NCBI GenBank assembly: GCA_009928645.1
Contig: SACH01000002.1
Coordinates: 1-64,000 of the forward strand
Reading direction: 5' to 3'
Source: Gammaproteobacteria bacterium
GTDB lineage: Bacteria > Pseudomonadota > Gammaproteobacteria > Chromatiales > Chromatiaceae
DNA: 64,000 nt
The position numbers were made by a program, and so were the translations under genes. Positions 36,339 to 44,900 of the stretch are shown piece by piece. Under the pieces are notes generated by a model that worked only from the letters and a program-made list of their open reading frames with translations, searched no databases and was not told the origin of the DNA. Numbering within the stretch: the stretch's first letter is position 1; each line of letters begins with the position of its first letter.

Positions 36339-36646
36339 GGCGCTGTCTCCTGGGATGGCGATACGTTATCGTTGGCCTGGCCGGATCCGATGACGGACGC
36401 GGGGCCGTTATCGTTATCAATCTGATGGTAGACGAGGGAAGCAGCGGCAACCCCGGGGAGGGTCGCCAGATGATTCATGAGGTCGGCGCAATGGGCGGAG
36501 GAGAGACCTTCGACGGTGACGACCAGGCGGCCGCCCTCACGGGCATGCAGTTCCACGCCGCCGAACTCCCGCAGCGCCAAGGCTACCTGCGGGGCCCGTT
36601 CGGGGTGAGTCATCAGTAGGACGCCACAGACGTGATATTCGTCCAT
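36335..36646 (-). CDS. napD: NapA maturation chaperone NapD
   Basis: 103 residues. The ferredoxin-like NapD fold is recognisable from [13 protein letters not shown] and the VTVEGLSSA strand; it binds the NapA twin-arginine leader and prevents premature export. The final ~25 residues (after HQID) are a polar extension. First gene of the nap operon, which lacks napC and napF; NapGH therefore must supply electrons. An FNR-type palindrome lies about 85 bases upstream of its start. Confidence 0.9.
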   Translation of the reverse strand: MDEYHVCGVLLMTHPERAPQVALALREFGGVELHAREGGRLVVTVEGLSSAHCADLMNHLATLPGVAAASLVYHQIDNDNGPASVIGSGQANDNVSPSQETAP

Positions 36647-36725
36647 CTTGGTTTTTGTAGTGGCGGCATCCTGGTGGTGGCGGATGCCTTGGCGACAAGG
36701 TTACGCCCTGATCCCCAGCAAAAAA

Positions 36726-36739
36726 TTGACCCGGGTCAA
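36726..36739. promoter_or_regulatory. FNR/FnrL-type palindrome upstream of nap operon
   Basis: TTGACCCGGGTCAA is a perfect inverted repeat matching the FNR-family consensus TTGAY-N4-RTCAA. Its centre is about 86 bases from the napD start, suitable for oxygen-responsive activation of nap. CRP/FNR family members other than FNR could also bind. Confidence 0.65.
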
Positions 36740-36997
36740 ATCGAGGGCCAGGGTCAGCCCCCCCTCAGGTCGAACCCGGTTCCTCCCCCGACGCGGGGGC
36801 GGATTCGGGCGCTGATGGGGCTGGTGAGCAACCCGCGGGCGCGGGGGGGCCGCGCGGCCTGAGGCTGGGGCCAAGAGATCTTCGACGGACTCGACCGCTG
36901 GACCCCGAACCGGGGCAGTCCGCAGAGAGCGGTGATCAGTTCGTTAGTGGCGAACATCTACCTGCATCCACTCGACTGCGGGATGAGCGGGCGGGGT

Positions 36998-37020
36998 ACC
37001 TGGCCTCGGCCAGGTTTTTT
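36998..37020 (+). terminator. Rho-independent terminator-like hairpin
   Basis: ACCTGGC-CTCG-GCCAGGT followed directly by a run of T (37015-37020). Works for plus-strand transcripts. No protein gene precedes it on that strand, so the transcript it ends is unknown. Confidence 0.6.
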
Positions 37021-37195
37021 GGAATTTAGGACCACGATGATCCACCGTAACGATCCCTTGGTGACTACCGCCCATGAGCCTCCTATCTGCCATAAGGGGG
37101 AACGCTGACTTCCGGAAATGGGGAACGTTGCCGTTCTTTTCGCGCCAACTATCATGAAGGGGCATGATGCATGCGTGGTGATGGGAGAGTTGGTC

Positions 37196-37280
37196 GTGAC
37201 TTGTACGTTAACTGTCATGAGGCGGCGCGCCACCCCCCTGAGAATGAAAGACTTTGCTGTGACTATTAGGCTTACTTCTG
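37196..37280 (+). repeat. Dispersed ~63-bp repeat family, copy C
   Basis: GTGACTTGTACGTTAACTGT then CATGAGGCGGCGCGCCACC, a 6-C tract, TGAGAATGAAAGACTTTGCT and a second GTGACT at 37259, 63 bases after the first. The copy covers the start codon and the first codons of the phospholipase gene. Confidence 0.8.
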
Positions 37281-38878
37281 CCTTGGCGCTAGCATTTGCG
37301 CTGGCGCTGGCGTTGATGCTGACCGGATGCGCCGGCCTCAAGTCCGGCGATCCGGCTGCTATCCCGCAGGCGGGCCGGACTGAATCCCACGCCATCGCCA
37401 ATCCCGAGACCACGCCGCTGGGCAAGCAGGTCCGACGCCTGGTCAGCCACCAGCCCACCGGCCAGTCGGGTTTCCTGCTCCTGGACAAGGGCGAGGAGGC
37501 CTTGCTGTGGCGGGGCATGCTGGCCGACCAGGCCAGCCGCACCATCGATACCCAGTACTTCATCTGGTACCAGGACAACGTCGGCAAGATCGCCGCCGAG
37601 CGCCTCCTGCGGGCGGCGGAACGGGGGGTGCGGGTACGGGTCATCGTCGACGAGATCTCCCTCGACGCCGATCCCCGTTTTCTGGCCTTGCTGAACGATC
37701 ACCCCCAGGTCGAGATCCGCCTCTACAACCCGGTGGGCGCCCTGGGGCTGGATACCCTGGGCAAGTTGGGACAGATCATTGGCTCGCTGGGCGATTTTCC
37801 ACGCCTCAACCGGCGCATGCACAACAAGACCTTCATCGTCGATGGCAGCCTGGCCATCCTCGGCGGTCGCAATGTGGCCGATGAATACTACGACATGAAT
37901 CAGGCGTTCAATTTCCGGGATCTCGATGTCCTGACCCTGGGGCCCGTGGTGCCGAAGATCTCCAGGAGCTTCGACGAGTATTGGAACGATCCCTGGGTGG
38001 TCCCCCTGGAGGCGGTGGTCCAGGTCCCCATCACCGCCGCGGAGCGGGAGGCCTATTATCGCGGGCTGCACCAGTATGCCGCCCAGCCCGAGAACTTCCC
38101 CCCGCGGTTCGACGCCGGTCTCGCGGCGACCACCGCCCGCTTCAAGGGGCTGCGGGCCGCGGATCTTGCCTGGGGCCAGGCGCGGCTCATCTATGACCGG
38201 CCGGGCAAGAACCCGGAGGTGGACCGGTACGATGCCTTCGGCGAGAGCGGGCGCCAGTTGACCGAGTTGGCCCGTGGCGCCCGGCAGGAAGTGCTCGGCG
38301 CGACGCCCTATCTGATCATGCTCCCCGGCACCTATCGCCTGTTAGAGGACCTGCGGGACCGAAACGTCCGGGTCGCCATCGTCACCAACTCCATGGCGGC
38401 TAACGATGCGATCTGGGTGCATTCGCGCTATGCCTTTCAGCGTCGCCGCCTGCTGGGCATAGGGATCGAGTTGTTCGAGTACCGCGGCGACGCCGAGGAT
38501 CAGTCCCTTCTGATCGAGCGCTACGCGCGGATGCCGGAAAAGGTCCCCCTGGTCCTGCATGCCAAGACCCTGGTCATCGATCGCCGGCTGGTCTACATCG
38601 GCTCCTTCAACATGGACCCGCGCTCCACGCACCTGAATACGGAGATTGGCCTGATTATCGACAGTCCCTCCCTGGCCCAGGCGGTGGCTGCGCTGATCGA
38701 GCGCGACATGGCGCCCCACAACAGTTGGCGCTTGGAGTTGACAGCGGAGGGCCAGATGGAATGGGTGACCCGCCGGGAGGGCAGGCTGGTGCGCGTCGCG
38801 GCCGAGCCGGACATCGGGATTGGCGAGGCGCTGCAGTTCCTGCTGCTGGCCATCCTCCCGATCGGAGAATTGATCTGA
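37244..38878 (+). CDS. Phospholipase D / cardiolipin-synthase-like lipoprotein
   Basis: 544 residues; ATG 37244 is chosen because the lipoprotein signal (LALAFALALALMLTGC, Cys about 28) starts just after it, though the frame is open from 37118. Two HKD motifs are intact: HNKTFIVDG with GGRN (about 192) and HAKTLVIDR with GSFN (about 438). Family enzymes transfer or hydrolyse phosphatidyl groups; the envelope lipoprotein form resembles YmdC/ClsC-type proteins. The start codon and signal lie inside repeat copy C, so the repeat supplies the first ~9 codons. It is followed after about 165 bases by the patatin gene on the other strand. Confidence 0.9.
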   Translation: MKDFAVTIRLTSALALAFALALALMLTGCAGLKSGDPAAIPQAGRTESHAIANPETTPLGKQVRRLVSHQPTGQSGFLLLDKGEEALLWRGMLADQASRTIDTQYFIWYQDNVGKIAAERLLRAAERGVRVRVIVDEISLDADPRFLALLNDHPQVEIRLYNPVGALGLDTLGKLGQIIGSLGDFPRLNRRMHNKTFIVDGSLAILGGRNVADEYYDMNQAFNFRDLDVLTLGPVVPKISRSFDEYWNDPWVVPLEAVVQVPITAAEREAYYRGLHQYAAQPENFPPRFDAGLAATTARFKGLRAADLAWGQARLIYDRPGKNPEVDRYDAFGESGRQLTELARGARQEVLGATPYLIMLPGTYRLLEDLRDRNVRVAIVTNSMAANDAIWVHSRYAFQRRRLLGIGIELFEYRGDAEDQSLLIERYARMPEKVPLVLHAKTLVIDRRLVYIGSFNMDPRSTHLNTEIGLIIDSPSLAQAVAALIERDMAPHNSWRLELTAEGQMEWVTRREGRLVRVAAEPDIGIGEALQFLLLAILPIGELI

Positions 38879-39043
38879 GGGGCCCTGGCCCCAGGGCTGC
38901 ATGCCTGACGGGTCATGGGGGGCTTGCCATGGGGCGGCGGCTGGAAGTGCGTGGCAGCCTCCCGAAAACCCCGCCGCGAGCCTCACCCTCCCCAGAGGCT
39001 CACCGCCGGCCTTCGGGTAAGGCGGGATTGCTCCCCGCAAGGC

Positions 39044-40150
39044 TTACAACAGATCTTCACTCCGGAGATTTCGCTCGGCGTAGGCGGCGCCAATGTCACG
39101 CAACAGGGGGATCAGCTTGAGGTTATCGATGTCGAACCCGGTTCTGGTGACTTTCCGGGCCAGGGCGATCTGTTCGGCGGAGAAGAGCAGGTTGTAGCGC
39201 AGATAGGTGAAATGGTTGCCTGAGGCCTCGCCTCGAATGTTGCTTGGGTTGGCTCCAGCCCCCCCGTCCTTGAGATCCCCGATCTCACAGTCGATCTCAT
39301 CGCCGAACCGGCACTGGCCGAGGACCCGACACAGCAGGTCCTGTTGCAGGCTGGAGGAGTCGATGAGGGCCACCGGCACGCGGCGGGCGTGAAAGAGCAG
39401 GCTCATCTCCTCCGCCGTGGCCGTACCGGAGGTCACGCGCACCCGTCCGGTGCCAATCGAGACCAACAGCAGCTTATCCAGGCCCCGTTCCCATTCCAGG
39501 TGAAAACAAGGCAGGGTCGCCATGAGATAGAGGAGCAGGCTGGGGTTGTTGTAGGGCGTGATGCCACCATCCACGAAGACCTGCTGGCGGCCGCCGAGGA
39601 CAATGGTTTCCGGGGGGAAAAAGGTCGGGGCGGCGGTGCTGGCCCGCACCAATTGCCACAGGGGGATGCGCAGGTTGCACTCCGGCGAGGCGGGGTCGTT
39701 GAATTTGGCGGCGGGGTTGTTGGAGATCGGCCAGGGTGAGCCGGTGGAATAGTTGCGCATCACCAGGCACAGCAGGGTGCGCAGTTTGCGGGTGCCCAGC
39801 AAGGCCGGCACCCGGCCCGCTTCATCTTCAGCGAAAACCTCCTTGAGCATGCCGGTAATGGCCTCCGCGGCATACTTGCTCTGCCAGCGTTTGTACCAGG
39901 GTGCGGGCCGGAAGATGTCCATCCCCCGGCGGATGTACAGGTCCTCAATCTCCGCCACCGGCATGCCCCAGGACAGGCAAGTGGCGATGATGCCGCCGGT
40001 GCTGGTTCCGGCGATGTAGTCGAAGTAATCCCCCAGGACCATATTGGGCTTACCGGTCTTGGCGCGCAGCATTTCCTCCATCCGCGCCAGGACCTCCAGG
40101 GTGAAGATGCCGCGGATGCCGCCACCATCCAGGGCCAGGAGTCGTTTCAT
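39044..40150 (-). CDS. Patatin-like phospholipase
   Basis: 368 residues. All patatin landmarks are visible: the glycine-rich oxyanion stretch DGGGIRGI (8-15), the nucleophile elbow GTSTGG (Ser about 50) and the catalytic DGG (about 192). It should cleave acyl chains from phospholipids; no signal peptide, so it acts from the cytoplasm. Its start lies 32 bases after the stop of the SLOG-transmembrane gene, so the two form an operon. Patatins are common effectors in bacterial immune systems such as CBASS (CapV), which supports a role as membrane-damaging effector here (inference). Confidence 0.9.
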   Translation of the reverse strand: MKRLLALDGGGIRGIFTLEVLARMEEMLRAKTGKPNMVLGDYFDYIAGTSTGGIIATCLSWGMPVAEIEDLYIRRGMDIFRPAPWYKRWQSKYAAEAITGMLKEVFAEDEAGRVPALLGTRKLRTLLCLVMRNYSTGSPWPISNNPAAKFNDPASPECNLRIPLWQLVRASTAAPTFFPPETIVLGGRQQVFVDGGITPYNNPSLLLYLMATLPCFHLEWERGLDKLLLVSIGTGRVRVTSGTATAEEMSLLFHARRVPVALIDSSSLQQDLLCRVLGQCRFGDEIDCEIGDLKDGGAGANPSNIRGEASGNHFTYLRYNLLFSAEQIALARKVTRTGFDIDNLKLIPLLRDIGAAYAERNLRSEDLL

Positions 40151-40182
40151 GGTGCAAGCCTCTCGTCAAATCCTCACGTTAG

Positions 40183-41658
40183 TCAGCCATAGCGGGATTC
40201 CTGGCTCAGGGTAAACCAGTCGGCGATCTCTCGGGCCAGATAATGTTCGACGCGGGCAATGGCCCGCTGCAAGGCCGGGGGATGTTGGCAGGTCTCCACC
40301 TCTTGCCGCGCCGCCAGCAGGAAGTAGACCAGGGCGCGGGAGTGGGCCAACTGGCCGTTAAGGTCGAACACCGCTACCAGCGCCAGGGCGCAACCGGCCA
40401 GACCGGGCAGCGCCAGAGGCAGAAAGTGGCTTAGGGTCCGGCTGACCTCCGGGCTGAATCCTTCAGTGCCGTACATCCCGGCGTAGAGCCCGCGCAGCAC
40501 GGCCAGGGCGGAGAAGAACCAGAAGAGGGTGATCAGGCGCCGGCGCAGCCGGGCGAGCCGGGCGGCCCGGGCTTGGTGGTAGTGGAGTTGATCGTCAAGG
40601 CGGAGGCGCAGGTAGCGCTCCCGGATGTCCGCCAGGGGGGGTGGCGTGGTGGGGCGCGCGCCCAGATGCATCATCCGCAGCGAGGTCGCGAGGCGCCCAA
40701 AGGTCTCCCCCAGGCCCTGGAGGTCCGGCAGCACCAGCCGGGGCAATTCCCAGGTGGCGATGGCGGCCCGGCAGATCTCCGCCGCCACGCGGCAATGAAT
40801 CCAGCGTTCATGCACCTTGCGGAACTTGAGATAAAAGCCGCCCCCCATGGCCCCGGCGGTCATGAGGAATACCAGGGCGTCGAGGGCGGGCAGGCGCAGG
40901 GTGAAGGCAATGATGAAGGCCACCAGCAGGGTGGCGCCGGTATTCAGCACCAGGGAAGAGGCGACCCAGCGGCGGAAATTCGGCGCCGTCCGGCTGGCCA
41001 TACGGTCGACCTTGGCGAAAAACCGCAACAGATTGACAGGAACGGGGGAGGGGAGAGTCGGTTCCGTCTCGCGCTCCTCCGCCAGGCCGTTGAGGTAGCG
41101 CAGTTCCTCATCCACGAAAGGCCGGGCCCGCCAGCCCTCGCGCCGTTGCTCCAGGGTGTCCGGGTTTAGCAGGATCAGTGGTTTGCCGATGCCGCGGGCG
41201 TAGGCAACGATGTCCCCCGTGCCGCCCGGTGCCGCTGTGGGTTGGCCATCCCAAACCGCGATGACCAGGTCGGCCTGATCCACCGTCTCCATGCCACATT
41301 CCAGATCGGCCTCCTTGCCACCGTTGAGGGTGCCGTGGACCTGGACCTCGGTCGCTCGGGCCAGCAGTTGCTCCCGGCGTTGCCAGGCCGCCGGGGAAAA
41401 GTCCTGACGCAGCTCGGCCACCGGCAGCAGGACACGCCAAGGGAGCGACATGCCCAGGACTGCCTGGGCGAAGAGGGTATCCGCCCCCGGGGCGATGGAC
41501 GAGACCCCGACCAGGGTGCCCTGGATCTCCACGCTCAAGGTGCGCAGCAGGGCGGACAGGGCCTCCCCGACCGCCTCCGGACGACGTAGATGCTGGTGAC
41601 CCTTAAGGGCGACGAGCCAGTAGGGACGCAGAGCGGATAAGGCGTGGGGGGATGTCAT
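40183..41658 (-). CDS. SLOG-domain sensor fused to SLATT-like transmembrane effector
   Basis: About 491 residues from ATG 41658; a GTG at 41697 is an alternative. Residues about 8-170 show a Rossmann-like SLOG pattern: YWLVALKGHQHL, GVSSIAPGADTLFAQAVL, then DQADLVIAVWDGQPTAAPGG and GKPLILLN, as in predicted nucleotide-derivative-binding SLOG proteins. From about 225 on there are two pairs of hydrophobic helices around a conserved helical segment (RKVHERWIHCRVAAEICRAA), resembling SLATT pore-forming effector domains. Followed by patatin in one operon and divergent from a STAND NTPase. Nucleotide-triggered membrane effector is the best guess. Confidence 0.75.
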   Translation of the reverse strand: MTSPHALSALRPYWLVALKGHQHLRRPEAVGEALSALLRTLSVEIQGTLVGVSSIAPGADTLFAQAVLGMSLPWRVLLPVAELRQDFSPAAWQRREQLLARATEVQVHGTLNGGKEADLECGMETVDQADLVIAVWDGQPTAAPGGTGDIVAYARGIGKPLILLNPDTLEQRREGWRARPFVDEELRYLNGLAEERETEPTLPSPVPVNLLRFFAKVDRMASRTAPNFRRWVASSLVLNTGATLLVAFIIAFTLRLPALDALVFLMTAGAMGGGFYLKFRKVHERWIHCRVAAEICRAAIATWELPRLVLPDLQGLGETFGRLATSLRMMHLGARPTTPPPLADIRERYLRLRLDDQLHYHQARAARLARLRRRLITLFWFFSALAVLRGLYAGMYGTEGFSPEVSRTLSHFLPLALPGLAGCALALVAVFDLNGQLAHSRALVYFLLAARQEVETCQHPPALQRAIARVEHYLAREIADWFTLSQESRYG

Positions 41659-41946
41659 CGAGGCGAAGGCGCGGGGATATTGTGGCGCGGGGCTCACACA
41701 TCATCGACGAAAAAGGGTAGCAGGAAAAGCCGACCCTTCTCCGCGCCAGGCCGGGGTGTTTGACCGGCCCTGCCGGCCAGGCTTCTGCTGGTCTGACGCC
41801 GTCCTATCCCCTTCAACCCGTCCCGCCACGCGCCAGGCTCTGAACTTTGGCCTATCCTATCTTTCTAGAAGAGGCGATTCTCTTCCCTCGCCGAAACGGC
41901 TTCCTTTCCACGCTCCCCACCTTCTCCGCCTTCCTCTGGTGTGCCG

Positions 41947-44900
41947 ATGGCCGATCCTCTGGTTCGTATCTTCGTCTCTTCCCCCTCCGACCTGGATCAT
42001 GAACGGGCCTTGACGCGGAACATCATCGAGGCCCTGGCGCAGGAGTACCTGCCTTATTTCAAGGTCCAGGCGGTCCTCTGGGAACAGGAGGCCCTGACCG
42101 CGGCCCAGAGCTTTCAGGCCGGCCTGGTGCGGCCCTCGGACTGCGAGATCGTGCTGGTCATGCTCTGGGCACGCCTGGGGACGCCCCTGGCCAATGATCC
42201 CTATGGCGGCCTGACCGGGACCGAGTGGGAGTTCGTCGACGCGGTGGAGGCCTCGGCGCGCACCGGCAGCCCGGAAGTGCTGGTCTATCGCAAGACCGCC
42301 CCCTGCCTGGTGGACGTCAACAATCCCGAGGCGGCGCGGGAGGCCCTGGCGGATCGCAGCCGTCTGGAGGCCTTTTTCCGCACTCATTTCTTTAATCCTG
42401 ATGGCAGCTTCCGACGTGCCTTCCGCCAGTTCAGCAATGATCATTCCTTTCGCGAACTGGTCGAGACCCAACTGCGCAAGCTCCTCAACCGCCGTATCAG
42501 CGCCGAGCGGCGCCTGACCTCCCACCTCCAGGATTGGCAGGGCAGCCCCTTTCGCGTGGACCGGCCCTTCGAGTTCTCCGATCAGCCGATCTTCGTCGGC
42601 CGCGAGATCGAGACCCGGGAACTGATCACCCGCTTGGAGGCCAACGTCGACCGGGGCCGGGGTCTCCTGCTGGTCACTGGCCCCAGCGGCGTTGGCAAAA
42701 GCTCCCTCATCCGCGCCGGCCTGCTGCCCCGACTGGCGCGGCCGTTCCAGTTCCCGGGGATCGCCTTATGCCGCTGGTGTCTAGTCGATCTGGCCGCGGG
42801 GGAGGAGCCCCTCCAGGCCCTGGCCACGGCCGTGAGCGCGCCGACGATCCTCGGCGCGTCACTGCAGCGGTTCGGGCTCGATACCCAGGCCCTGGCCGCC
42901 CTCCTGGTCGCCACCCCGGAGGTGGCGGCTACCGAACTGGCCGCAGCCCTGGCCCAGGTCAGCGTCAAGTTCGCCGAGCAGGCGGGGACGAATGGCGGGC
43001 GGGCGCAACTGGTCATCGTCGTCGATCCCCTGGATGACCTGTTCGGACCCTCGGCAACCAGGGGAGGTTTGGGGCCTGGTGAGGACATGCCAGTCGTAGC
43101 CTCCGGGGAAGCTACGCCCCCCACGGGGCTAGGGGTACCCTTGGCCCCGGCGGCGCTGGCCTTCCTCGCCGCCCTGAGCTGCCTGGCCGCCCGGGACGGC
43201 ATCTGGGTTATCGCCACCCTGCGCAGCGACTTTCTCCCCCTGCTCGCCGGCCTGCCCGAACTCGCGGCGGAACTGGACGAGGTGAGCTGGTTTCCCCTGC
43301 AACCCCCCGCCACGGCCCGCATCCGCCAGGTGATCGAGATCCCGGCCCGGGTCGCCGCCATCGACTACGAGGAACCGACCAGTGGCACTGGACGCGGGCT
43401 GGTGGACGCCCTGGAGGCGGAGGCCGGTCTGCTGACCCATTGGCCCCCGGCCTTGCAGGAGGTTCTTGATGACCTCTACCGGCAAGCGGTCGCTCGCCGG
43501 GACGCAGGGGCGGCCCGGCACTCCCTGCTGACCCTGGCCGATCTGCGGAGCCTGGGCGGGATCACCGGCAGCCTCATCGCCCGCGCCGACCAGCTCTGGG
43601 CGGAACTGCCCCCCCCCCAACGCGCCGCCCTGCCAACCCTGTGCCGAGCCCTGACCACCCTGGAAGGGAGCGGCGCGCCCCGCCCCGGTCTCCGCGCCGG
43701 AGATCTCCAGACCCTGACCCGTCTGCCCGCGGTGGCGCTCCTGGTGGAGCGCCTGATCGCGGCGCGTCTGGTAGTGGCCGATGCGGAGGAGGAGGAGGTG
43801 GAGGCGGCGACCACCCCCCCTGCCGCCCCGAGTATCTGGGACGACCTGCGACGGCTGTGGCGACAGACCCGGGAGGAGCGGCGGATACGTCATGATGGGG
43901 TGGGAGGCCTGTTGCGCCTGGGCACGGACCTGATCAGCAAGGATACCCCCAGCGCCCCGCGTGAGCCCCCTCTCGCCACCGGCGCATCGCCAATCGCCGC
44001 GGGCGTGCCCCCCCTTGCCACCGGCGGGCCACCAAGTACCACCGCAGCCCCCTTCGCCACCGGTGAATCCCTCCCCGGCGCGGAAGCGGACCCCCTCGCC
44101 ACCGGTGAGACCCTCGCCCTCGCGGAAGCGGACCCCCGGGAGTCCGCACGTCGTTGGGAGCGGTTCCGGCCCATCGCCACCTTCATTCATCCGGTGCTGC
44201 TGGAGCGCTGGGGTCCAATTCAGGATTGGCTCGCGGAACCGGCCCAGCGCCGCGATCTCATCCTGCGCTACCAGCTCACCCGCCAGGCACGGCTCTGGCG
44301 GCGTACCGACCGCAACCGGGAATATCTCCTGGGGGAGACCGGCTACGCCGCCGCCCAGCTTTTCGCCACGGCCCACGCCGCGGAACTGGAACCCCTAGAG
44401 CGTGACTATCTGGAGCAGAGCCGCCTGTACCTGGGCGTGCAACGGCGCCGCAACCGCCAGGCGCGCATCCTGGGCTGGACCCTGCTCAGCCTGCTGGTGA
44501 TCGCCACCTCCACCGCCTGGTGGGCCTGGGATGCCTCGAACAAGTCCCGGCTCAGCTTCTATCGCAGCGAGTTACGCAACGCGGAGAGCGCCATCGACCG
44601 CGGTAATACCGCCGAGGCGGTCCGTCTGGCCCTGGCGGCCGGACCCTATCTGCCCGCGGAGGCCACGGACACCCTGAGCCGGGCCTTCATCCGCAACCGC
44701 CTGCTCAGCCTAGTCAATGCCCCGCCCGCCATCGGCACGACCCCTCTGGCGGCGGCCTTCAGCGACGATGGCGAGCGCCTGGCGATGCCAGCCCCCGGGG
44801 GGGGCGCCGAACTCTGGACTCTCCAGGGTCAGCGCTATCATTTCGCCGGGGCCCTGGCAGCTCCGGAAGTACCGATTCATAGCCTCCGGCTGGTCGGTTC

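Larger units (their letters stand above)
36647..37195. other. Gap between napD and the phospholipase gene
   Basis: About 550 bases without a supported protein gene. It contains the FNR-type site (36726-36739), a GC-rich stretch, and a plus-strand hairpin with a T-run (36998-37020) that has no protein gene in front of it, so a small RNA or leader transcript between about 36740 and 37020 is possible. Confidence 0.4.

Noticed and set aside
36632-36862. 76-codon plus-strand frame upstream of nap
   Set aside because: GC-rich low-information peptide, overlaps the FNR-type site; no ribosome site.
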